From positions 1 to 37,231 of the forward strand of contig CAMZKQ010000227.1 in NCBI GenBank assembly GCA_947311265.1: DNA of 37,231 bases. Reading direction: 5' to 3'. Of this stretch, positions 16,792 through 24,980 are shown one piece after another. The stretch is from an uncultured Chlorobiota bacterium. Lineage in GTDB: Bacteria > Bacteroidota > Bacteroidia > Bacteroidales > JAADGE01. Position numbers and translations under genes: made by a program. The notes below the pieces were generated by a model. That model had not been told where the DNA came from and made no database searches. It saw only the letters and a list, made by a program, of their open reading frames with translations. Positions within the stretch are counted from its first letter, which is position 1. Each line of letters opens with the position of its first letter.

Positions 16792-17724
16792 ATGGAATAT
16801 AAAATGAAAGTGTTTTCAGGCTCGGCCTCTCGCTACCTTGCCGAAAAAATAGTTGAAAGCCAAGGCTTAAAACTGGGGAAATCATTCATGCAAACCTTTA
16901 GCGACGGCGAATTTCAGCCCGGCTACGAAGAAACCGTAAGAGGGAAATTTGTATTTATCGTACAATCCACTTTCACTCCTAGCGAAAACCTTTTTGAATT
17001 ACTAATGATGATTGATGCTGCTCGCCGAGCCTCAGCCTACAAAATTGTCGCAGTAATCCCTTATTTTGGCTTCGCTCGGCAAGACAGGTAAGACAAACCA
17101 AGGGTATCTATTGGGGCAAAACTAATTGCCAACTTACTCTCCGCCGCAGGGGTTTCCCGAATAATTACAATGGATTTACACGCCGACCAAATTCAAGGTT
17201 TTTTCGATGTCCCGGTGGATCATTTATACTCATCTTCTATTTTTGTACCCTACCTAAATGCCCTCAACTTAGACGATGTTATTATCGCCTCCCCAGATAC
17301 GGGTGGCACAAAAAGAGCAAATACCTACTCTAAATTTATGAAAACAGGCATGGTAATTTGCCATAAATCAAGAGAACAGGCCAACATTGTTAGCGAAATG
17401 ACCGTAATTGGCAATGTAAAAGGCAAAAATGTAATTATTATAGACGACCTTATTGATACCGCAGGTACAATTACAAAAGCCGCAGACATGATGATGCAAC
17501 AAGGTGCAAAAAGTGTACGTGCAGTAGCTACCCATGCAGTCCTATCGGGCCCAGCCTACGAGCGTATCGAGAAATCGGAAATTACAGAGCTAATTGTTAC
17601 CGACACCATTCCGCTAAAGCAAAAATCAGATAAAATTAAAGTGCTTTCTGTTGCCGAATTATTTGGCGATGTGATTACTAAAGTCCATAATTTCCAGTCC
17701 ATTAGCTCTAGTTTTATTGTTTAG
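16792..17724 (+). pseudogene. prs: ribose-phosphate pyrophosphokinase (PRPP synthetase), interrupted by an in-frame TAA
   Basis: One frame encodes a complete class I PRPP synthetase (~310 codons), which makes PRPP from ribose 5-phosphate and ATP for nucleotide, His and Trp synthesis. Landmarks are KVFSGSASRYLAEKI, SDGEFQPGYEETVRG, ARQDR, MDLHADQIQGFFD, ASPDTGGTKRA and the PRPP-binding loop VIIIDDLIDTAGTI. TAA at 17089-17091 (codon 100) falls in the ATP-binding flexible loop RQDR-x-DKPRVSIGAKL, where the family has Lys. AAA to TAA is a single change. As read, the enzyme is cut into 99 and ~210 residue parts and should be dead, which is odd for a central gene; a consensus error or a second copy elsewhere should be considered. 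ATG 16804 (MKVFSG) is an equally good start. Confidence 0.9.
17089..17091 (+). other. premature stop codon (TAA) in prs
   Basis: TAA lies between ARQDR and DKPRVSIG. The frame is unchanged on both sides, and family consensus at this position is Lys. Confidence 0.9.
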
Positions 17725-17743
17725 ATAACAAAAAAATAAACCT

Positions 17744-20233
17744 GTGATTTACCCCGAAAACTTTGAAACCAAAATTGGTTTTACAACCATAAGAGAATAC
17801 ATAAAAGAAGAGTGCGTAAGCGTTTTAGGAAAAAAGAAAGCCGAAAGTATGCAATTTTCCGATGCTTTTGATTTTGTAAAACAAGAACAACTTAAAACTA
17901 CTGAATTTAAGCATATTATACTTTTCACTTCAAGTTTTCCTATAAGTTACTACTTTGATGTTAGAAAGTATATAAAAAAAGTAAACTTTGAAGGGGCATT
18001 CCTTTCCGAAATGGAGTTTTTTGAACTAAAACGCTCACTAGACACAATAAAATCAGTACTCCATTTTTTTAAAAATGACGACGAAGATAAATACCCCGTT
18101 TTTCGTAAAATGGCCAATGAAGTCCCCTTCCCATTTTTTGTTCTGGATAGGATTATGCAAGTTTTGGATAAAAGCGGAAAAATCCGCTCCAACGCCACCC
18201 CCGAATTAGCATCAATCCGTAGGAATATCCAAACAAAATCTAGCGGAATATCCAAAACAATCCATGCCGTTATGGCAAAAGCCCAAAGCGAGGGCTGGCT
18301 TGATGCGGAGGCCAACCCAGTAATTAGAGATGGCAAAATGCTAATCCCAATTGCAGCAGCATACAAGCGAAAAATCAATGGGTTTATCTATGATGAGTCG
18401 GATACGGGACGAACCATTTTTATAGAACCCGTTGAAATAGTGGAAGTTAACAACGAGCTAAAAGAACTCGAATTTGCCGAGCGTAGAGAAATCCTGAAAA
18501 TATTAACTCGGCTGACTGATGCTATTCGCCCTTATTTTCCGGAGCTTGAGCATGCCTATAATTTCCTTGCGGAGGTCGATTTTACCAGAGCAAAAGCAAA
18601 ATTTGCACTTAAAATTGATGGTATTATGCCGAAAATGACAGCAGGTATAAAAATGGATTTCCGAATGGCACGCCACCCGCTTTTGCATATTGCCTTTGCC
18701 AAGCAAGGCAGGAAAGTAGTGCCTTCCGACATCAAAATAAATGAAGATACACGCATTATTTTGGTTTCGGGGCCTAATGCTGGGGGGAAATCAGTTACCC
18801 TAAAAACCGCAGGTTTATTACAGTACATGCTACAGTGTGGCATTCCTATCCCAGTAAATCAAAGCTCGGAAAGTGGTATCTTTAAAAACATTTTTATTGA
18901 TATTGGCGACGAGCAATCTATTGAAAATGATTTGAGTACTTACAGTTCGCACCTTAAAAACATGGCATATTTTTCCAAATTTGCAGATAAAGATAGCCTA
19001 ATTTTAATCGACGAATTTGGGACAGGCACAGAGCCTGTTTTGGGGGGAGCAATTGCCGAGGCAGTGCTTGAGGCGTTAAACTCTAAAAATGTAAAAGGCA
19101 TAATTACCACCCATTACTCCAACCTTAAAAAATTTGCTGCCGAAAATGAAGGCATTACAAATGCGGCAATGTTATACGACTCGGGCAGTATGAAGCCACG
19201 CTACGAAATGAGCATAGGCAAACCGGGCAGTTCTTTTGCTTTCCAAATTGCACGCAATACGGGCATTCCACATCAGATTCTGCAAAATGCAGAGTCTAAA
19301 ATTGATAAAAAACAACTTAATTTTGAAAAATTACTGCGAGAAACGGCAAAAGAAAAACGGCGGCTACAACGCAAGCAACAAAAGGTAAGAGCATTAGAAA
19401 AGAAATTAGAAATTTCTACGGAAAAGCACGACCAAGAGCTTGAAAAATTCATCAATAAAAAAAGAGAACTTATGGCACAGGCCAAAACGGCTGCCGATGA
19501 AATTCTCTCTTCTGCCAATCGGAAAATTGAAAGTACTATTTTTCAAATTAAAAAAAATAATGCCGATAAGGAAAAAACAAAACAAATCCGTAAGGATTTA
19601 GAGTACTTTAAACAACAACAAAAAGAAGAAATACTAAAAGAAAAAGAAAAAAATAACGCTAAAATTGAGCAAATAAAAGCTCGGCGACTAAGGAAGGAGA
19701 AGAAAAATAAGGAGTCGCAAGAAAAAATTAAAGTTCAGTCCGAAAAAAAACAAGAGGAGCTACCTATTACTAAAGGTTGCTTGGTGCGGATAAAAGGGCA
19801 GGATACCACGGGCGAAATTATTGAAATAAAAGGAAAAAAGGCCTTTGTGCTTTTTGGGGCAATAAAAATAAATGTCGATTTGTGGAAACTCGAACACACC
19901 AGTACCGTTGATGCCAAAAAGCATAGAGAAAAAAATAATTCCCGAGTAAAAATTAAAACCGTAGTAGCACAGCCTACTTTTAGCGATTTTTTTAAGGAGT
20001 TAGTCGTGCGTGGCAAGCGTGGCGATGAATCTTTGCACATTGTAAATCGGTATATCGACGATGCTATGGTAGCCAGTGCATCGCAACTTAAAATTTTGCA
20101 TGGCACGGGCAGTGGCATTTTACGCACAATGATTAGAGAATTGCTAGCGGCCCACCCTCTTGTAAAATCCTTCCGAGACGAGCGAATTGAAAACGGTGGA
20201 GCAGGGGTAACGCTTGTTGAACTTGATTTTTAG
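17744..20233 (+). CDS. mutS2: MutS2 family endonuclease/ATPase
   Basis: The 829-residue protein starts with GTG at 17744, 20 nt after prs. It has the MutS core without mismatch-recognition domain I: clamp/lever region ~100-330, ATPase with Walker A GPNAGGKS, Walker B LILIDEFGTGTEP and the switch ITTHYSNLKKF. A long charged coiled coil follows (~510-640), then a KOW-like beta part and a C-terminal Smr domain with HGTGSGILR. In the Smr LDxRG motif the Asp is replaced (ELVVRGKRGDES). MutS2 proteins act on branched DNA to suppress recombination and, in Firmicutes, rescue collided ribosomes; which role applies here is unknown. Its stop overlaps the convergent DUF3419 stop by 4 bp. Confidence 0.93.
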   Translation: MIYPENFETKIGFTTIREYIKEECVSVLGKKKAESMQFSDAFDFVKQEQLKTTEFKHIILFTSSFPISYYFDVRKYIKKVNFEGAFLSEMEFFELKRSLDTIKSVLHFFKNDDEDKYPVFRKMANEVPFPFFVLDRIMQVLDKSGKIRSNATPELASIRRNIQTKSSGISKTIHAVMAKAQSEGWLDAEANPVIRDGKMLIPIAAAYKRKINGFIYDESDTGRTIFIEPVEIVEVNNELKELEFAERREILKILTRLTDAIRPYFPELEHAYNFLAEVDFTRAKAKFALKIDGIMPKMTAGIKMDFRMARHPLLHIAFAKQGRKVVPSDIKINEDTRIILVSGPNAGGKSVTLKTAGLLQYMLQCGIPIPVNQSSESGIFKNIFIDIGDEQSIENDLSTYSSHLKNMAYFSKFADKDSLILIDEFGTGTEPVLGGAIAEAVLEALNSKNVKGIITTHYSNLKKFAAENEGITNAAMLYDSGSMKPRYEMSIGKPGSSFAFQIARNTGIPHQILQNAESKIDKKQLNFEKLLRETAKEKRRLQRKQQKVRALEKKLEISTEKHDQELEKFINKKRELMAQAKTAADEILSSANRKIESTIFQIKKNNADKEKTKQIRKDLEYFKQQQKEEILKEKEKNNAKIEQIKARRLRKEKKNKESQEKIKVQSEKKQEELPITKGCLVRIKGQDTTGEIIEIKGKKAFVLFGAIKINVDLWKLEHTSTVDAKKHREKNNSRVKIKTVVAQPTFSDFFKELVVRGKRGDESLHIVNRYIDDAMVASASQLKILHGTGSGILRTMIRELLAAHPLVKSFRDERIENGGAGVTLVELDF

Positions 20234-21330
20234 GGTTTTACTTCAACAATAAATTGCCCATAAAAAAAGCCTAAATCTTTTTTAGAGAGTGCTTTTGAAA
20301 GCACTTGCTGAAATTTAAAATCGCAAGAGGCAATTTCGGACAGCTTTCTTGGTACCATTAAATTCCAATAGGCAAAGCGGGAATTTGGCATTGCATTTTC
20401 CTCGAAATTTTTGGCGACCTCTTTAAAGGTTTCAGCTGTCATATATTCAAAAATATCCGAAAGGTTAAAGCGGTTAAACTTTCCGTGCTTAGCAAAAGCA
20501 TCTTCGGCAAAGCCTTCAAAGACTTCTAGTTTATCTATATTTTTTTTGATTTTTTCATACACGCCCTCTCGGACATAATGTGGCAATTCTGCCCCAAAAT
20601 TACCCTTTAATATATAGTGTAAAAAATAGTTCTTTTGGCAAGCGGTACTTTTAAGGTGTTGTTTTGCTTTTTTAAAAATAAACTTCCCTACGGATACCTC
20701 CACCTCATCAAGAAATGCTTTGGAACGCCCCAGCCTCCCCATGATAAATTTTCCGAAGAAAATTTTAAAAAGCCCCTGCCAGCGTTTACTGTTCCATACT
20801 TCCTTATAGAATTTTTTTTGCTCTTTTTTAGATTTTTCCTGAAAAAGCATATCAATGCGGATAGTGCTATGGATTAGTGGTAATACTTTTTTGCTGAAAA
20901 TATGAAAATATTTTTCAAACTTGCCTGAATGCACTAAGCCTTCTAAAACTTCCTTTTCTCGCTTTTCCCAATATTTTGAGATGTCTTTTTTTCCAGACTT
21001 TTCAAGTTCTAATTTAATTTGTGCAAATAAAAAGGCTCTTTTTTTGCTTTTAGAAAAACCGTAAAATTCTAAATAGTCCGTCCTGTTTAAAATAGAAATT
21101 GCCGCTTTTTTTAGCTCAATTAATTTGAGTTGGATAGGGTTGATATCTACTGCAACCACAATTGCTGGGTTTTGAGCCAAAAACGAAAAACTATTATCCC
21201 CAGCAGAGCCGATAGATAAGACACGAGATTGCTCGTTCGTTTGTAATCCATCTAGCAGTATATCAGCATCTTCCCAGCAATTGGCATAGCGTATATAATC
21301 GTGGCTTACTTCTTTTAATTGTGTTTTCAT
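20230..21330 (-). CDS. DUF3419 / BtaA-like S-adenosylmethionine 3-amino-3-carboxypropyl transferase
   Basis: The 366-residue protein has the BtaA pattern: YIRYANCWEDADILLDGL at the N-terminus, a Rossmann SAM site RVLSIGSAGDNSFSFLA...VVAVDINPIQLKLIELK, and the conserved C-terminal parts NRFNLSDIFEYM and SRFAYWNLMVPR. BtaA moves the aminocarboxypropyl group of SAM to diacylglycerol, the first step to betaine (homoserine) lipids. The N-methyltransferase BtaB is not encoded nearby, so the product could stop at the homoserine lipid or the partner may lie elsewhere. It is transcribed toward mutS2, with 4 bp overlap of the two stops, and is divergent from mrp. Confidence 0.85.
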   Translation of the reverse strand: MKTQLKEVSHDYIRYANCWEDADILLDGLQTNEQSRVLSIGSAGDNSFSFLAQNPAIVVAVDINPIQLKLIELKKAAISILNRTDYLEFYGFSKSKKRAFLFAQIKLELEKSGKKDISKYWEKREKEVLEGLVHSGKFEKYFHIFSKKVLPLIHSTIRIDMLFQEKSKKEQKKFYKEVWNSKRWQGLFKIFFGKFIMGRLGRSKAFLDEVEVSVGKFIFKKAKQHLKSTACQKNYFLHYILKGNFGAELPHYVREGVYEKIKKNIDKLEVFEGFAEDAFAKHGKFNRFNLSDIFEYMTAETFKEVAKNFEENAMPNSRFAYWNLMVPRKLSEIASCDFKFQQVLSKALSKKDLGFFYGQFIVEVKP

Positions 21331-21447
21331 AGCACTTTTTTTACAAACTTAACAAAATATTAATGATTTTAATACCCTGTTCTTATTTTCGTAAAAAAAC
21401 AGGAAATATCTATAATTTATAAACACCTTAAATAAGGCTTGTTTTTC

Positions 21448-21479
21448 TTGTTTAGAATCAATCTAAATTCGTATCTTTG
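21448..21479 (+). promoter_or_regulatory. mrp promoter with embedded near-palindromic operator
   Basis: TTG at 21448-21450 and TATCTTTG at 21472-21479 form a Bacteroidota-type promoter (21-nt spacer). The spacer holds the inverted repeat TTTAGA-ATCAA-TCTAAA (21451-21467). Except for one base the same 18 bp recur at the suf promoter. A site between -33 and -7 is a classic repressor position. Confidence 0.7.
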
Positions 21480-21509
21480 TATTTTAAAAAAAATTTATAA
21501 ATTTTAGAT

Positions 21510-22640
21510 ATGAAACTTAGTATAGATCAAGTACTTAGAGAGCTAAAGCAAATTATTGACCCCGAAAGTGGGAAAGACCTTGTTAGCATTAGTGCAGTAA
21601 GCTCCCTCCAAGTAGAAGACGGAAAAGTTAGCTTCGTTTTAGCTTTGCCCTCGGCAAACCCCTTTATAAAATCAATAGAAAAAGCTTGTAAAAAGAGCCT
21701 ATCGAATTTAGACAAAAACTTAGAAATCAGCATTTTATCTTCCCCACGTATCCAAACAGGAAAAGTAACTGCTGGGCGAAAAGATGATGGAAAAATGCTT
21801 CCGGGTGTTAAAAATATCATAGCAATAGCATCAGGAAAAGGTGGCGTAGGGAAATCAACAATATCAGCCAACCTCGCTGTTGCATTAGCAAAAGGAGGAG
21901 CAAAAGTAGGGCTGCTTGATGCAGACGTATATGGCCCCTCGCAACCCAAAATGTTTGGGGTAGAAAATGCAAAACCAGATGTTAAAAAAGTAAATGGGAA
22001 AGACATTATCCAGCCCATTGAAAAATATGGAGTAAAACTCCTTTCTATCGGTTTTTTTGTAAAACCAGAAGACGCACTTATTTGGCGTGGAGCTATGGCC
22101 ACTAGTGCTATTACTCAATTCATTAGAGATACCGACTGGGGCGAACTGGATTATTTAATTTTAGATTTACCCCCCGGAACTGGCGATATTCATCTTACAA
22201 TGGTACAAACCATACCAATTACAGGAGCAGTTATCGTAAGTACGCCACAAGAAATGGCACTTGCCGATGCACTTCGGGGTATATCTATGTTTAGAGCTGA
22301 AAAAATTGAAGTGCCAATTATTGGGTTCATCGAAAATATGTCTTGGTTTACACCAGAAGAATTACCCGATAATAAATATTATATTTTCGGAAAAGATGGC
22401 TTAAAAGATTTAGCAGAACGCTTAGAAATCCCACTACTAGGACAAATCCCTATTGTACAAGGTATCCGAGAAGCTGGCGATGATGGGCAGCCAATTGTGA
22501 TGAAAGAAGGCAGTATAGCAGGAAAAGCCTTTGCTGAGTTAGCCAAAAATGTTTTTGAAAAAACCGAAGAACGTAATGCAATGCTATCGCCTACAAAAAT
22601 TGTAGAAATAGACCCTGATGCGGGCTGTGGTGCTAAATAA
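21510..22640 (+). CDS. Mrp/NBP35 family Fe-S cluster carrier ATPase
   Basis: The 376-residue protein has an N-terminal MIP18/DUF59 domain (~1-85) followed by a deviant-Walker P-loop ATPase: SGKGGVGKST (109-117), LLDADVYGPSQPKMFG, and LDLPPGTGDIHLTM. Family members bind and hand over Fe-S clusters. The CxxC cluster ligands usual after ENMS in bacterial Mrp are absent (ENMSWFTPEELPDNKYYIFG), as in many Bacteroidota; the remaining candidate is a C-terminal Cys in DAGCGAK. It is followed after 25 nt by a NifU-type gene, so both are probably one transcript from the operator-bearing promoter. The upstream palindrome suggests iron or Fe-S control. Confidence 0.92.
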   Translation: MKLSIDQVLRELKQIIDPESGKDLVSISAVSSLQVEDGKVSFVLALPSANPFIKSIEKACKKSLSNLDKNLEISILSSPRIQTGKVTAGRKDDGKMLPGVKNIIAIASGKGGVGKSTISANLAVALAKGGAKVGLLDADVYGPSQPKMFGVENAKPDVKKVNGKDIIQPIEKYGVKLLSIGFFVKPEDALIWRGAMATSAITQFIRDTDWGELDYLILDLPPGTGDIHLTMVQTIPITGAVIVSTPQEMALADALRGISMFRAEKIEVPIIGFIENMSWFTPEELPDNKYYIFGKDGLKDLAERLEIPLLGQIPIVQGIREAGDDGQPIVMKEGSIAGKAFAELAKNVFEKTEERNAMLSPTKIVEIDPDAGCGAK

Positions 22641-22665
22641 AATAAATAAGTCTAAAAAAGAAAGA

Positions 22666-22947
22666 ATGGAAGAAATAACCCCACTCTCCGAAAGAAGCAG
22701 AAATGCTTATATCAAAAAAATTGAAGCTGTACTAGAAACAGTTAAGCCTTATTTACAGGCCGATGGTGGCGACATTTCTTTTATTGATGTTACCGATGAC
22801 CTTGAAGTAAAAGTTATACTACACGGTGCATGTGGCTCTTGTTCAATGAGTACACAAACTCTAAAATTAGGTGTTGAGCAAGCCCTTAAAAATGCAATGC
22901 CCGAAATAAAAGGAGTTGTTGCTATAGATTTTGGTACGGAATATTAG
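22666..22947 (+). CDS. NifU-type (Nfu) Fe-S cluster scaffold protein
   Basis: The 93-residue protein is a stand-alone NifU C-terminal domain: VLETVKPYLQADGGDISFID at the N-terminus and the cluster ligand pair in HGACGSCSMSTQTLKLGVE (CxxC). Such proteins carry a [4Fe-4S] cluster between two subunits and deliver it to apo-proteins. The ATG at 22666 is preferred over an upstream start that would overlap the mrp end, because homologues begin near MEEITPLSERS. Pairing with mrp fits a joint role. A strong terminator follows at 22982-23030. Confidence 0.9.
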   Translation: MEEITPLSERSRNAYIKKIEAVLETVKPYLQADGGDISFIDVTDDLEVKVILHGACGSCSMSTQTLKLGVEQALKNAMPEIKGVVAIDFGTEY

Positions 22948-22981
22948 CCCAATAAGCCACTCTACTTAATACACAATCCTA

Positions 22982-23030
22982 AAAAAAACTGGTACTATGG
23001 GAATAAAGCTCCTAAAATACCAGTTTTTTT
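22982..23030 (+). terminator. rho-independent terminator after mrp-nifU
   Basis: CTGGTA (22989-22994), preceded by a run of A, pairs with TACCAG (23018-23023), which is followed by eight T. It lies 34 nt after the NifU stop. Confidence 0.8.
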
Positions 23031-23043
23031 TAGGCACCTATGC

Positions 23044-23167
23044 GGCCGGTCTAAAAAGTCGCCCTGCGGGTAGTTTTCCTGAAAAACTCAAATTTAGAAC
23101 CTGAAAATCAATCAGTTATACCATTTGCAGAGCGACAAATTTTCTTTTTTTAGTTTTTAGACTGGCC
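23044..23167. mobile_element. MITE-like element with 14-bp terminal inverted repeats
   Basis: The left end GGCCGGTCTAAAAA (23044-23057) and the right end TTTTTAGACTGGCC (23154-23167) are inverted with 13 of 14 bases matching. The 124 bp hold no ORF. The left-end core CCGGTCTAAAAA recurs at 2384 and 2775 beside the Xre gene, and the copy at 2773 shares a CCCTGCG-AGTTTT-like interior. No clear target-site duplication is visible. With the terminator it accounts for most of the 334-bp gap 22948-23281. Confidence 0.6.
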
Positions 23168-23281
23168 CCATCTAATTATTTTCTCAAAAATTATTCTTTT
23201 TTTGATTAGAAAATATATACCAAAAAATTATTTCCTTAAAATTTATACTTATCTTGCCAAACGGAAAACAAAACAGAAATT

Positions 23282-23761
23282 ATGAACCACACAGAAAAAG
23301 ATAAAAATTTTATGAGAGAGGCCATTCGCCTTTCCAGAGAAAGCGTAAAAAATGGCGGAGGCCTTTTCGGGGCAGTCATTGTAAAAAACGGGAAAATCAT
23401 AGCCGGATCTGCCAATAGCGTTACCCAAGACAACGACCCAACGGCACATGCCGAAGTAAACACAATAAGAAAAGCCTGCAAAAAACTAGACACTTTTGAC
23501 CTATCGGGTTGCACCATTTATACCTCTTGCGAACCTTGCCCCATGTGCTTAGGTGCAGTATATTGGGCAAGACTCGATAAAATGTTCTATGGAAATAATA
23601 AAACAGATGCCAAAAATATTGATTTTGACGACTCATTTATTTATGAAGAAATAGAATTGCCTATCGAAAAAAGAAGCATACCCACAATACAAATTTGTGC
23701 AGACGAAGCTATACTTGCTTTTCAGGATTGGAAAAACAGTACTAAAAAAATAGAATACTAA
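23282..23761 (+). CDS. guanine deaminase / nucleoside deaminase (CDA fold)
   Basis: The 159-residue protein has the zinc motifs of the cytidine deaminase superfamily: HAE (His56, Glu58) in DPTAHAEVNTIRKA and PCPMC (Cys86, Cys89) in YTSCEPCPMCLGAVYWA. The C-terminal NKTDAKNIDFDDSFIYEEI is characteristic of the B. subtilis GuaD type rather than of TadA. The predicted reaction is guanine to xanthine plus ammonia, in purine salvage. The length is typical. It stands alone, with the MITE-like element upstream and the accessory islet downstream. Confidence 0.88.
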   Translation: MNHTEKDKNFMREAIRLSRESVKNGGGLFGAVIVKNGKIIAGSANSVTQDNDPTAHAEVNTIRKACKKLDTFDLSGCTIYTSCEPCPMCLGAVYWARLDKMFYGNNKTDAKNIDFDDSFIYEEIELPIEKRSIPTIQICADEAILAFQDWKNSTKKIEY

Positions 23762-23818
23762 AATAAAAAAAATCGTAACACCTTAAATATATAGATATAG
23801 GCAACTCAAAAAAACAAA

Positions 23819-24934
23819 ATGGACGAGCAAATATTCATATTAGACAAGAATAAATCACTAATAGAGCTAAATGAGAAGGAATTTATAAGTGAAAAACAAT
23901 TTCAAGAATTATTAGAAAAATATCCAAAGTTAATACCTGGTAGTCAAATAAATCCTAGAAACCCCAGAAAATGGATTTTAATATCACGAGAATTTGGTGT
24001 CCCTGATGAAGAATACGGTAATAATAAATGGTCATTAGACCACTTATTTATAGACCAAGACGGAATACCAACACTTATTGAAGTAAAAAGAAGCACAGAT
24101 ACAAGAATAAGAAGAGAAGTTGTTGGGCAAATGCTTGATTATGCGGCAAATGCAGTCTCTTATTGGTCAATTAATGAAATTAGAACAAAATATGAAAAGT
24201 ATTGCGATAATAACAATTTAGACCCCGAAATACAAATTCAAGAATTAACAGAAAACAACAATATTGAAAAATTTTGGGAGCTTGTTGATACCAACCTCAA
24301 AGCGGGAAAAATAAGAATGCTTTTTGTTGCCGACAAAATACCAAAAGAATTGCAAAGAATTATTGAGTTCTTAAATGAACAAATGGCACCGGCAGAAGTT
24401 TTGGGAGTTGCATTAAAACAATTTGGAAACGAAACAATTAAAATCCTCGTTCCGCAAGTTGTCGGGCTAACTTCTTCTGCACAAATAAAAAAGGGAGTTA
24501 AAGAATATAACAAATGGACAGAAGAAACTTTTTACAATGAATTAGCTCTAAAAAATGGTAAAATTGAAGTTGCTGTTATAAAAAAAATAATTACACATTT
24601 TGAAAACAAAATTACAAGATTTTGGTTTGGAGAAGGCAAAATACATGGTTCTATAATTCCTGTGCTTGACTTACCAAAAAAATCTTATTATCTTTTTGCG
24701 ATGTGGACTTATGGTAAAATTGAAATATATTTTCAATGGAACAAAAATAAAAAGCCTTTTGATAAAATAGAAAAACGCAAAGAATTATTACAAAAATTAA
24801 ACACAATAGAAAATCTAAATATTCCTGAAAATAAGATAGATAAAAGACCTTCGTTTCCGGTAAAACTATTAGAAAAACAATCCGAGTTTGATAAATTTGT
24901 TCAAGTTTTTGATTGGTTTTTAAATGAAATTTAA
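23819..24934 (+). CDS. PD-(D/E)XK nuclease domain protein (putative defence gene)
   Basis: The 371-residue protein contains a restriction-like nuclease core at its N-terminal third: Asp74 (SLDHLF), Glu88 and Lys90 (TLIEVKR), and Gln104 (EVVGQMLDYAA), that is D-x13-ExK-x13-Q. The middle part (~160-220) has LFVADKIPKELQRIIEFLNEQM, as in stand-alone RecB-like/NucS-like nucleases. The C-terminal ~150 residues I do not recognise (FWFGEGKIHGSIIPVLDL...KKSYYLFAMW). It is A+T-rich with many AGA/ATA codons, unlike its neighbours, and lies 46 nt before the ATPase gene. Such proteins occur in defence islands, but the exact target is unknown. Confidence 0.75.
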   Translation: MDEQIFILDKNKSLIELNEKEFISEKQFQELLEKYPKLIPGSQINPRNPRKWILISREFGVPDEEYGNNKWSLDHLFIDQDGIPTLIEVKRSTDTRIRREVVGQMLDYAANAVSYWSINEIRTKYEKYCDNNNLDPEIQIQELTENNNIEKFWELVDTNLKAGKIRMLFVADKIPKELQRIIEFLNEQMAPAEVLGVALKQFGNETIKILVPQVVGLTSSAQIKKGVKEYNKWTEETFYNELALKNGKIEVAVIKKIITHFENKITRFWFGEGKIHGSIIPVLDLPKKSYYLFAMWTYGKIEIYFQWNKNKKPFDKIEKRKELLQKLNTIENLNIPENKIDKRPSFPVKLLEKQSEFDKFVQVFDWFLNEI

Positions 24935-24980
24935 AAATAAATTAACTTTGTCAAGTTTTATTTTATTAAAATAAATAATT

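Noticed and set aside
21527..22102. 191-codon ORF antisense to mrp
   Set aside because: Shadow frame; the plus strand has a complete, highly conserved protein.
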